Assembly: GCA_025403435.1 (NCBI GenBank)
Contig: CM046330.1
Coordinates: 15,894,239 to 15,958,238, forward strand
Direction of reading: 5' to 3'
DNA length: 64,000 nucleotides
Source of the DNA: Artocarpus heterophyllus
Lineage: Eukaryota; Streptophyta; Magnoliopsida; Rosales; Moraceae
Below, one piece after another: positions 13,346-24,051 of the stretch (positions are counted from its first letter, which is position 1; every line of letters begins with the position of its first letter). The notes below the pieces were generated by a model. It was not told the DNA's origin. It saw only the letters and a program-made list of their open reading frames with translations, and made no database searches. The translations under genes and the position numbers were made by a program.

Positions 13346-14783
13346 TGAACTATTTAACTATCAAAATTCGGGACTGAATTAGTAAGATGGGAAGAAAAAT
13401 AGATCTTACTTACTAATTCTATCCAATCGCACTGTAACATTGGGCATTTATGGCCAACATGTAACTCTTAGAAGTCTTCAAACTAATTAAAGGACTAACT
13501 TAAAAATGTTTAGGAAACCTAAGGGTGTCGTGTGTATTATTTTGAGGTTTTGTGGACCAAAAAAGAGACAGGGTTAGAGTTTCGACGTACAAGTGGAAAC
13601 AAATCCGAAACGATAAATAGTAACGCGTTGAATGCAAAACTCCAGAGCACAGTTGTCAGTCTAGGTTCAAAAACAAAAAAAACAAAAACAAAAAAAGGAG
13701 AAAGTCTAATCAATCCCTGCTACAAAAATCACAGCACTTTTTCCCTCTTTTTTGACAAAACCCAAATCCCATGAAGCAGACAGCTAGAGCCGGGGTTTTT
13801 GTATTTTATATTTGAAGACAAAAACAAAAAAGTTTATGTGCCTGCCATTAAGGGGAGATTCATGCCATTTTCAATGTTCAACGTGTTACGTCTATTCTAT
13901 ATTCTTCCAATTGAGAACCAAAACCCAAAACTCATGAAAATCTCACTTTTGGACCCACATAGTGGTTCACTTACAAGGATTGAAATGAAATGAAAGAATT
14001 AATAAATTGCCAATTTCAACATACCTGAATGATGAAAAAATGATCATCATGGAAGCACTAGAGGCCATGCGTTTTACGTTACTGGCTTACCTCATTTTGA
14101 CCCCCTTTTTTCTTTTGGATAGTTTATTACACTTTTTTGGTTTACTTTTGTGGCCTTTACAAGACCTAATCGGTTTGGGAATGGCCCACTTACTTATTAT
14201 ATACTATTCTTACCCTTCTCAATACATGACAAGACCCTTATGTGGACGTTTTCAACACTGCTAAAAAAGTTTGAAGAACATTCACCTTAAAGTGTGCTTG
14301 AGATTCTTCTCAGATTTCTTTTTCTGTTTTCTGTTTTTTGTTTTTTGTTTTTTGTTTTGGTTTTTGTTTTTGTTTTTTTGTTTTTAACTTAGTAAATCTC
14401 GCACCCTTTGGATCAAAGAAATGTGCACCCTAATATATTTTTGCAAAAATAACACAGCGATAATTCTTTATCTAAATTAGAAAACAGATATATTTTTTAA
14501 GGTATTAGTAAATGCTTATTTAAGCAACTTAAGATATTTTAATATGTGAAATAAGTTGTTTGGTTAAATACAAATTCTAAGAGAAAATAATTTAGTCATT
14601 TAAAAAAACAATGTAGTAAAAATGTTTAAATTATAGTTCAAATCTACAAAGCAAGCAAACTATTAGTTCCAGAGGAACAACAAAAACCAAGTATTTTTTT
14701 TTTGTTTTTACTTTTTCTGCAAAAACTAATTATATTGAGATACCACGAGAATATTTATCCACATATGTGTAAGTATGAATAAC

Positions 14784-15050
14784 AAAAACTAATTGGCCAA
14801 CAAGTTTAAAATTTCCCTTTTTTTTTGTTGGGAAAACCTATTTGTTTAGTTGATTATCTTATGCTATCGCTTATTTTCCTTGGGAAAAAAAAAAAAAAGC
14901 TTAATAATATTGGTAAGTGCATAGTTTTGGTAGCTGTTAGTTAGAAATTCAGCTGAAGGTCTCTGGCTATAGGAAAAGATGCCAATTTTTTTTTTTTTTA
15001 ATTGGGGTTTTTTAGCAATGAATTTTAATTGGAGTTATTTCCCTGTAAAG
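14784..15050. other. Left part of spacer between the duplicate copies
   Basis: AT-rich sequence with several homopolymer runs and no match in copy B. It ends in a plausible acceptor (GTAAAG) at the first CTU1-like exon, so it may be the remnant of a CTU1 intron. No coding sequence for the CTU1 N-terminal exon is visible here. Confidence 0.5.
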
Positions 15051-15591
15051 ATTTGTAGGGAGTGTTTCTATGAGGTATTTGAGGAGGAGATTCATCGAGT
15101 TCTTGTTGAGAACCAGTTATTTAAGCCCGGTGACCGCGTAGCCATAGGCGCCTCTGGTGGCAAAGGTGAGCGTGCTTCTTGTCTATCTATGGTTGCAAAG
15201 GTTATGTGAATGATTGTTGGAATGCTCTCTTGGGCTTGGACATCTTCTGCATAAAATTTTGTTGACTATGAAACTATATATATGTTTTCGAACTTACACT
15301 TCAATATTCATTTGTATAATCAACTTTTATCTGTCAATTCAAAATAATACCAAATGGGGTTTGGTTGGAAATACTCTATAAGGAGTTTTATCTGAGAAGG
15401 ATCATTTTGTTCAGTAGAGAATCAAGTGGAGGGATTATAGGAGGAGAGGGGTAAAACTGGGTAGATTCCACTGTTTTTTCTTGGCCCTATTAAAAGTAAA
15501 CTTCTCTTTTGCCCTTTTCTTCTCATTATTCTTTCCCATTTACTCTCTAGATTCCACTGTCCTTGCATATGTGTTATCGACGTTGAATTAT
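15051..15591 (+). pseudogene. CTU1: CTU1/NCS6 fragment (cytoplasmic tRNA 2-thiolation protein 1), two exons only
   Basis: CTU1 (NCS6, ROL5) is an ATP-pyrophosphatase that, with CTU2, thiolates wobble uridine 34 of cytosolic tRNAs (family knowledge). Exon 15051-15165 encodes ICRECFYEVFEEEIH followed by the PP-loop start AIGASGGK, and ends in GTGAGC. Exon 15551-15591 restores the aspartate across the junction and encodes DSTVLAYVLSTLNY. Splicing between them is in frame and gives the SGGKDS signature. The N-terminal zinc-ribbon exon is absent upstream, and the whole remainder (several hundred residues in the family) is lost because copy B of the duplication starts about 15 bases later. The fragment sits on the opposite strand to MLO. 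A functional CTU1 must lie elsewhere in the genome. Confidence 0.9.
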
Positions 15592-17577
15592 ATATATGTG
15601 GATAATAGTACTAGTAAAATCTTAACTACTGTAAATAAGATAAAAAAAGCTAGAGTTGGTCTGCAAAAAGGCAATCTTTTTATCCCATTAGAGCTCACAC
15701 ACTGACAAAGTTGTTGTCTCTGAGTAAAAAACACCAAAATAAGAACTAGCTAGCTTTCTCTTTCACAGTGCATTTTCTTCCAACCTTATCATTGGCAGTT
15801 CCTTCCTAAAGGTCTAGGTAACAAGTTGTTCTGTCACCTCAAAAAGGCTATCTCTCTCTCACTCTCTCTCTCTATCTCTCTCTCCAAAAAGCTGACCTGT
15901 ATTACTATGTTGCCTCTGGGACTTTTTGGCAGTACAAAGGAGCAAATTTGTCCTTCCGAGGCCCTTGAGAATTTTCTGTTTACATGAAAACCCCTGGTGA
16001 AACTTTTGTTGAATCTATCTCCTCTCAAACTTTCAAGAATCATTCTTCGGTTTGTTATGTATACAAGTGTATATAAAAGTTTCTTTTTTTAAGGTCGTGT
16101 CGAGAGAGAGAAGGAAAAAAAAAAAGCCAAGAAATTGTGAAGGTTTTTTCTTCTAAAAAAATAAATAGAAATAAAAAGAATAATAGCAACTGTTCGAGGA
16201 ATTTAGAGCAATTAAATACTTTCATATTTTATATTTTACGTAGAAGAAATTTAAAAAGAAATATGTGAATGTAATCAGAGCATTGACCTTCACCAGGTGA
16301 GATCTCAATCCTATTCTGTCACTCTCTGTCATGTTTATTACCTGTTAATTGCAATTTTTTTTTTTTATTCTTCGTTTAAGATAGTTACATCTTTGTGTGG
16401 AATTAGGTGTTAGCGTAAGATCACGGCGGGTTAATTATTTAAAAGGACTTCCTATAAAACAATCAAACACGTGAATATGTTTGAAGGACTAAGTTATTGT
16501 TCGGTAATGTAAGTTGGAATCCAAATATTTGATTGTTACGCTCTTATATATTATAGTGTCAAGAAAAAGTATATTACAATATGAAATATTCATATACAAT
16601 AATATTTTTAACAAAAATTGATTCAAATCATTAATTCTACCAACACCAAGCGAAAAGGAAAAAAAGAAAAAGAAAAAGAAAAAGTGATCTTATTAACTTT
16701 GAACATGGTAACACTTTGTCTTTGGTTCCTAACCTTTAATAGTGTGTTTGGCACACTGGTTCGAATTCGTCAATTCGACTACCCATATGGTAAAACTCTC
16801 ATTACTTTCAATGTAGAGCAAAAGATAAATACAGCGCAAAGCTCTCATTATGATATTTGAACTCATTTTTTCCATCTCAAATTGGTTTGTCAACTACCTT
16901 ATAAATTTTTATATTTTACTCCTCAACTTTCGATTTTTAGTAATTTCGATCCCTAACTACAAATTTGACAATGGGTATTTATATTTAACGAACATAATCA
17001 CATGATAATTGTAAATTTTACAAAGTTAGTTATACTATATCGAACTACTCTTTACTATTGTTAATACCCATTGATACTATTGCATTTTACGCTTATCATA
17101 ACTATTTATATGAAATCGTCATTATTGTATGATAAGGGTGTGATAGTCTATGTTAAATTTTAGAATACATTTGTTAATTTCAGCGTCAGTCAAAACTGCA
17201 AAACCAAAAAAAAAAAAAAAAGCTTTAAGGAGCAATTTTCCAATTTAAGTTGGGCTATTAATCTTTTTTATTCCTTATGTTTTAGGTTAATTTAAATTTA
17301 TACTTGTAGTTTTTGATCTCATTGAATATATACCTTTAAATTAGATTTAGTATATAAATCTATACCTTGCTTCAATCAATTGTTAATTTTAACCTTTAAA
17401 ATGACTAAATTATCCTTAAGTAAAAGATAAAACAATTAAAAGTTTCAAAGCATAAAAAGAAAACAAAAACAAAAACACACAAAATACCCTTTTTTCATAG
17501 TATTATATTTTTGAAGTCGAAAGCCTAATTATAAATTTTTTTAAGTTTCTAAAGTTCTCTTGTTTTTCAATTTAATA

Positions 17578-17744
17578 GGGTGTTTGAAAGGGTGGTGAGA
17601 ACCGTTGATTAGAATAACTTTTATTGTAGCATATAAGAGCTTTGCACTGTAGCAATTTTTTTATTATTATTACTGTAGCATGTGAGAGCTTTATACTGTT
17701 TATAACTAAAAAAGTGGTTCCCACCACTTTTGCCAAACACATCC
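17578..17744. mobile_element. MITE-like insertion in copy B
   Basis: The 167-bp segment begins GGGTGTTTGAAAGGGTGGTG and ends GTGGTTCCCACCACTTTTGC...ACACATCC. The ends are imperfect inverted repeats (reverse complement of the end: GGATGTGTTTGGCAAAAGTG). It is flanked by TA on both sides. Copy A lacks it at the matching place (about 9730), giving an empty site. The interior has TGTAGCATRTRAGAGCTTT on each side of the centre. The superfamily is uncertain; a 2-bp TA target site would suit Tc1/mariner. Confidence 0.75.
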
Positions 17745-19662
17745 TAAGTGCATTTTGAGCAAATTTTTAGGTCAAAATTAAAGATTGATATGAAAAATGT
17801 ATAAATTTGTGTCTTAAATCAAATATGAAAATATACATTCGACTAGATCAAAAACCAAATGTATAATGTTTGAATAAACCTAAACAGCAGGATATTAAAA
17901 GGTAAATAGCCATTAAAATTTAGGGTTAAATGGTTAAAATACCTATAGACCTATGCATATCTTGTACTCATGTCATATCATGCTCACAATAAAATCATTA
18001 AATCTGCCTATGTGTGATTTTGTATTTAAAAAAATAATTTTTAACAATCAAATAAAAAAGTAAATCAAATAAAAGAATGATTTTAAATTTTATTGCCAAG
18101 CAGAGAAAAGAAATTATTGCTAGATAAGTCACAAGTTTATAAATAATTTTTCTTTTATCTAAATAAATTATGAGAATGGACAAGTAACACAAGAAATTAG
18201 CAAATTCATTAAGTTGACATCAACTAATAACTCAATCCCACCTCAAGCCCTCAGCCTAAATTATATCGAAATTAAAAAAAAAAGCATAAAAAGAGAAGGA
18301 CAATTATTTGAAACCGATAAAAGGATTAATGTAAACTAGTTAATGAATTTTTTTAGGGGTTCAATGAATTATTTACATCTATATAGAAAATGCATTTTTT
18401 TGAATTCTTGAATAAATATGTAACATCAACATGAAAATTACATAACATAAGAAGAAAAAAATTATATTTGTTGGGTCGGCCAATTTTGTTTAGGTCATGC
18501 TTGTGCCATGCTCGTGCTTGACTTGTACTCATGCTTAACTCACATTCTTAAAATAATGAGTCCGCACGGGCAACCATCTCATGCTATGGGCCAATATAAT
18601 CCTATATGTATGCCGTGCTCAATCTACAAATTTCCATATCGTGTTATTGTGCTCATCAAACGACCTGACCAATTGACATCTCTACCTAAACTAAAAATAT
18701 GATAAAGTTAGCCCATTCGAGTATATGGAAAAAATCAACTATAATATGTTATACCAAAGCTTAAAAATAGGAAACAAAAGGCAGAATGCAACGAATCTTG
18801 GCATGTATAGACTATTGGCAAACCCTTAAAATATATATATTTTTAAAACCGTCGTAACTAAAATTACCACAAACTGCTCAAAAAATATTTGCAATCCATA
18901 ATGCACTTCTTCATTATGACTTTGAAGTTTTTTAATATCGTGTCCTCAAAAACTTTGAGTCATGCTTCTCATATTTTAAGAATGATTTTTTATTCCTTGA
19001 TTTGAAGAAAAAATATAAACAAAACCAAAACAAGATTATCAAACACACGTTTGAAATGATTTCATTTTTTATTTAAGAAAACAAAAACTGCTAAAAAAAT
19101 AATTTGAGTGGGGTCGAGGCTGCCTATATTTAATATATTTATCTATTTATTTCATAGATGGACTAACTTTGCACAATTCTTTAGTGCAAGAACTAAATTT
19201 CGAACAACTTCCTTTATTTAACATTTTTCATCTATTTATTTAAACATTTATTTAAACTCGGGGCCAATTATACCCATACATTTACTTCACAATGTTCTTA
19301 AGCACTAAATACTTTGCAACAATAAATTGCACTTTTATTTTTAATTAGTGTCAAATCAGAAACGTTTTTCCTTTTCTTGGGAAAAAATGAAAAAAAAAGA
19401 AAAAGAAAACATTGCTTTCGCAGTTTGTACTTAAATTTTGTACACGATCCTTGGAATTATTTTCTTGTCTGATCATGCATTAATAATTTATGTAAAATGT
19501 GTAAACAAATTGATCTAAAGGTCGTGTAAAATTGTAACATATAAGATGGACAAAAATCATCTCTCTCGCTCTCTCTCTCTCTCTCTCTTTTGGCCCTCAA
19601 TGTATCTGAAATTCAGCTTAACGAATATGTAGGATGTAACAAGTGAAACTTCATCGAGTATG

Positions 19663-19824
19663 GGGTGTTTGAGAAGTACAGTTAGAACTGAAACGTTTGA
19701 ACTAAAGTCTGTAGCATATAAAAGCTTTACATTTTAACTCATTTTTTCTAATCACTGTAACATGTGAGAGCTTTGAGTTATAGTAATTAAAAGTTTTGGT
19801 TAGAATTAATTTTGTCAAACGTCC
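19663..19824. mobile_element. Second MITE-like element of the same family
   Basis: It begins GGGTGTTTGAGAAGTACAG and ends TTTTGTCAAACGTCC. The interior shares TGTAGCATATAAAAGCTTTA and ACATGTGAGAGCTTTG with 17578-17744. The corresponding part of copy A (11400-11600) has only pieces of it, rearranged into a local tandem repeat, so it was probably present before the duplication. Confidence 0.6.
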
Positions 19825-22800
19825 TTTGTCTATTTTTTGATTGTTTCTTTTTTTTGTTTGCTTTTTTTTTTTTTTGGTTTTTGTTTGTTTTTGTTTTTGT
19901 TTTTGTTTTTTTTTTTTTTTTGGGAGGAGGATCTTTCAACCACTTGCTCAGTTTTTAAATACACAGATAAAGACATACGCATGACCTGTGCATGTGAATC
20001 TTTCCTTCCTCAAATTGTAGTACAAGAATTTTGATGCAGAGTTGAAATGATATACATATCTGTCACTTACCTTTCAAGTTCAACTTCCAAGATTATAGTG
20101 GAAAAAAATGAGTGATTAGTGATAAAACAATTTGTTGTCGTCCTTTGTTACAATACAAATAATATCATCTTTCTTTCTTTCTTTTTTGTTTTTTGTTTTT
20201 GTTTCTTTTTCTTTTTCAAAATGAAAAGAAGAATTTTCAAGCAGGATAAGGAAACAAAGCCATACCATTTGAAACTGCTCAAAGCTATTGTCTTTTTTCT
20301 CAAATTCTATTGTACTGTTATATATTTTTAATACCATATCAGAACGGTGCCTACTTTTGCAATAGAATTTTTTCTTTTTCATGTCCTACCAATTACCAAT
20401 AATGAAAAATTACAATAATAAATAGAAAATATGTAACGACTAAATTGCTTAAACATCCGTTCTTATTCTTAATTCTTACGTACTACTAAAAAAGGTATTG
20501 AGTAAAATTTTTTTTATTAATATTTAAAAACATACTTGAAATTGTTGTGACTTTTATTGCCACATAAATTGAAACATCACTTTACTTTGTAATCATCCAA
20601 AACATTTCTTAAAACTTGTTAAGTAAACATTTACTTTCTTAAAGCTTTAAAACTTCTTCAAGACAGCAGAAACTATTGTCGTGTTATCTATAGCTCAACC
20701 ATCGCATTTGTCTTACTACAACACTCAGCTCATCAACCAATCTTACTGGTCTCTTGTAAAAATTACCTATAGCATTAAAGAACTTATAATGAGCTTTTCG
20801 CTTGGTAATTTAAACATATCTCATAAAATATTAAAACATTTCTCTTAAAACTTTTGTTGTATAGCATCTTTCACGAACCTTTTCTTGTAAAACATTTTTC
20901 ATAACACATTTTCACAAAAATGTTCCTAGTAAAATCATTTCTTAAAAAGAATACAAGTAATATCATAATGCATGATTTCATTTATACTTAATTATGAACT
21001 TCTTATCATCGTTTTTAGCTTACTTAAACTTATGGCTTAAGTATTCGTATAAGCATTATCAATTATGAGATCATAATTTTAATATAACATGTTGCTTTCC
21101 TTTTAAAAAATCAAATTATCATTTGAACATAGTTTTAATTTTAATCACGAGCTAATATAATTTTTTTGTTGTTAATTCAATGTCATTTATTCAACATCAA
21201 TCTTTTTGGCCATTTTGATAGGTTTAAGCAATTGAACTAACACAAAATATGATAAAATTAATAATGTCTACAAATGGTCCCTGAGCTTATATGTTTTTCA
21301 GTTTTGGCCCCTAAACTTTAGATATTTTTAAGATTTGATTTCCTAAACTTTATATTCTTTTCAGTTTTAGTCTCAAGGATAGTTACATCAAATTTTATTC
21401 ATTTAATTGCCTATCATATGGACTACACAGTTTTTCTATCAAAAATTAACAGTCAACTAAAAGAAGGATCTAAATTATGACAAAGTAATAGGTTAGGGAT
21501 CGAAATGAGACTTTTCAAAAAAGTGAGGGACTAAAATGGGATGAACTATTTAATCATCAGAATTCAGGAACTGAATTACTGAGATGGGAAAAAAAATTAG
21601 ATCTTAGTTACTAACTATCCAGCCACACTGTAACATTGGGCATTTGTCGCCAACATGTAACCCTTAGAAGTCTTCAAACTAATTAAAGGACCAACTTAAA
21701 AATGTTTAGGAAACCTAAGGGTTTGTATGTAATATTTTGAAGTTTTGTGGCTCAAAATAGAGGCAGGGTTAGAGTTCCGACATACGAGTGGGAACAAGTA
21801 TGTCGGAACAAATTCAAAACGATAAATAGCAACGCGTTGAATGCAAACCTCCAAAGCACAGTTGTCAGTCTAGGTTCCAAAAAAAAAAAAAAAGGAGAAA
21901 GTCTAATTAGTCCTTGCTACAAATATCACAACACTTTTTCCCTCCTTTCAAACAAAAATCCAAATCCCATGAAGAAGACAGCTAGAGCCGGGGGTCCTTG
22001 TATTTTATTTTTTAAAACAATAAGAAAAAAGTTTTCCATTTGCCTTCCACTAAGGAGAGATTCATGCCATTTTTCAACGTTCAACGTATTACGTCTATTC
22101 TATGTTCTTCCAATTTAGAATCAAAACCCAAAACTCATGAATATCTCACCTTTGGACCCACAAAGTGGGGTCACTTTCAAGGATTGAAATGAAACGAAAG
22201 AATTAATAAAATGCCAATTTCAACATACCTGAATGATGAAAAAAATGATCATCATGGAAGCACTAGAGGCCATGCGTTTTACGTTATTGGCTTACCTCAT
22301 TTTGACCCCCTTTTTTTTCTTTTGGATAGTTTATTACATTTTTTTGGGTTAGTTTTGCGGCCTTTTCAAGACCTAATTGGTTTGGGGATGACCCACTAAC
22401 TTATTATGTACTATTATTACCCTTCTCAATACAAGAGAAGACTAATGTGGACGTTTTCAACAATGCTAAAAAAAAGTTGGAAGAGCACTCCCTTTAAGGT
22501 AAGCTTGAGATTCTTCTCAGATTTCTTTTTTCCTTTTTTGGATTTTTGTTTTTTGTTTTTGTTTTTAACTGTAAATCTCGCACCCTCTGGATTCAAAGAA
22601 ATGTGCACCCTAATATACTTTTGCAAAAATAACACAGCGATAATTCTATATCTAAATTAGAAAACAGATATATTTTTTTAAGGTATTTGTAAATGTTTAT
22701 TTAAAGCAATTTAAGATATTTTAATATGTGGAATAAGTTGTTTGGTTCAATACATATGAATAAGTTGTTTGGTTAAATACAAATTCCAAGAGAAAATAAT

Positions 22801-22990
22801 TTAGTCATTTAAAAAAACAATGTAGTAAAAATGTTTAAATTATAGTTCAAATCTACAAAGCAAACAAACTCTTAGTTCTAGAGGAACAACAAAAACAAAG
22901 TATTTTTTTTCTTTACTTTTTCTGCAAAAACTAATTATATTGAGATACCACAAGTATATTTATCCACATATATGAAAGCATGAATAACTA

Positions 22991-24051
22991 TTATCTATCA
23001 ATGCATGGCCAGCGAATTTTATCCATGTATACAAATTAAAGAAAATAATGAAATGGGTGAAGCAAATATTCAAAATTTTTTGCTAACTAGTGAAAACGAG
23101 AGTTGAAAAATGAAATGATATTGATGATACTCGTACGTATTAAACATTGTACAGAAATGTCAGTTGAAATTACGGGTGGAAATAAATATCTATCATTATG
23201 TATAGATAGAAATACGAGTAATTAGCATCACCATTTATATCACACAAGAGTACAATTATCCTCTCTCTCTCGCCTTTCAAAGCAATAATACCTATTGGTA
23301 GTAGGTATTTATGAACGTTACATCTAATTAAACTCATATTAAAATAAATAAATATACAAAACTGACAAAATATGGTACACATGGATCTAACAGCTTGAAC
23401 GTAGAAAACAGCTTTCTATGTACTATCTTAATGTAATATATGTTTTTGGACATTGGATTGATCAAAATCATGCACAGTATGCATTTTATATATGTGTATG
23501 TATAAGCATACACACGGAAAACTAAAAGAATATAGTTTTGCGTACATTATTTAACCAGCTAATCAACCTCTGGCCATGCAGGTGCTTAGTCGTTTTCCCC
23601 AACCAAACCATTTATCAATTACATTATCCATAAAAGTCTAGAACTTTGAGCATGAGAATCTGCATGTGAATTGCTCAACCTATAGTGGCCCAACTTTTGG
23701 GCCAATTTTTCCTGCGAGAGATCGATGGCAAAAATCCGAGGCCCAGGTTGGCGCACTGCAGGGTCAGCTTATGGCCAGCGATAGAGCGAGCTTTTCACTT
23801 TGGTAGGAGCAGCGTACACCATTTTTTTCTTGAAGAATAAATGACAATAAAATTATATAACTATATTTTTCAAAAACTACTAAATATATATATATTGAGA
23901 GTTTTATACTATTAAAATAACTTATCGGTAGGGTTTTGTAATGAAATATTCGACTTTAGGATATTTTACATTCTCAGTTTTAACTAAAACTTTTAGTTTC
24001 TACCGTATAAAGCTCTCATAAGCTATAGTGTCAAGAACAAGTGAGCTAGAA
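22991..24051. other. Intergenic DNA without recognisable genes
   Basis: Between copy B and the first solo LTR. I see no coding sequence. The stretch 23900-24050, together with 27232-27325, resembles the CTCTCATAAGCTATAGTG type of MITE-like repeat split by the solo LTR. A (CT)n run lies near 23260. Confidence 0.5.

Larger units (their letters stand above)
7795..14783. repeat. Tandem segmental duplication, copy A (about 7.0 kb)
   Basis: The sequence from AGTACTAG at 7795 to GAATAAC at 14783 is repeated in the same orientation at 15607-22990. Matching anchors are spread over the whole length, for example GAGGATCTTTCAACCACTTG (11647 and 19926), the TTGGGTCGGCCAATTTTG block (10449 and 18471) and the AATGATCATCATGGAAGCAC block (14038 and 22243). 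Identity judged by eye in the anchor near 11.7 kb is roughly 90 percent. I find no conserved gene inside; short open frames in it are not kept between the copies. Its left edge is in the MLO 5' flank. Confidence 0.93.
15607..22990. repeat. Tandem segmental duplication, copy B (about 7.4 kb)
   Basis: Direct-orientation partner of 7795-14783. Its first 500 bases correspond to the MLO 5' flank, but here they lie upstream of no MLO gene. It is longer than copy A mainly because of a 167-bp MITE-like insertion (17578-17744), about 160 bp near 19215-19370 and a fuller repeat at 19663-19824. A small direct repeat (GAATAAGTTGTTTGGTT, near 22731 and 22760) also occurs only here. Confidence 0.93.

Noticed and set aside
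13532..14264. Three plus-strand frames in copy A (with partners near 21747-22660 in copy B)
   Set aside because: They are broken or shifted relative to each other between copies and resemble no protein I know; treated as chance frames in AT-rich repeats.
14979..15209. 76-residue frame read as a whole gene
   Set aside because: Only its middle (15051-15165) is CTU1; the front is T-run text before an acceptor and the tail is intron.
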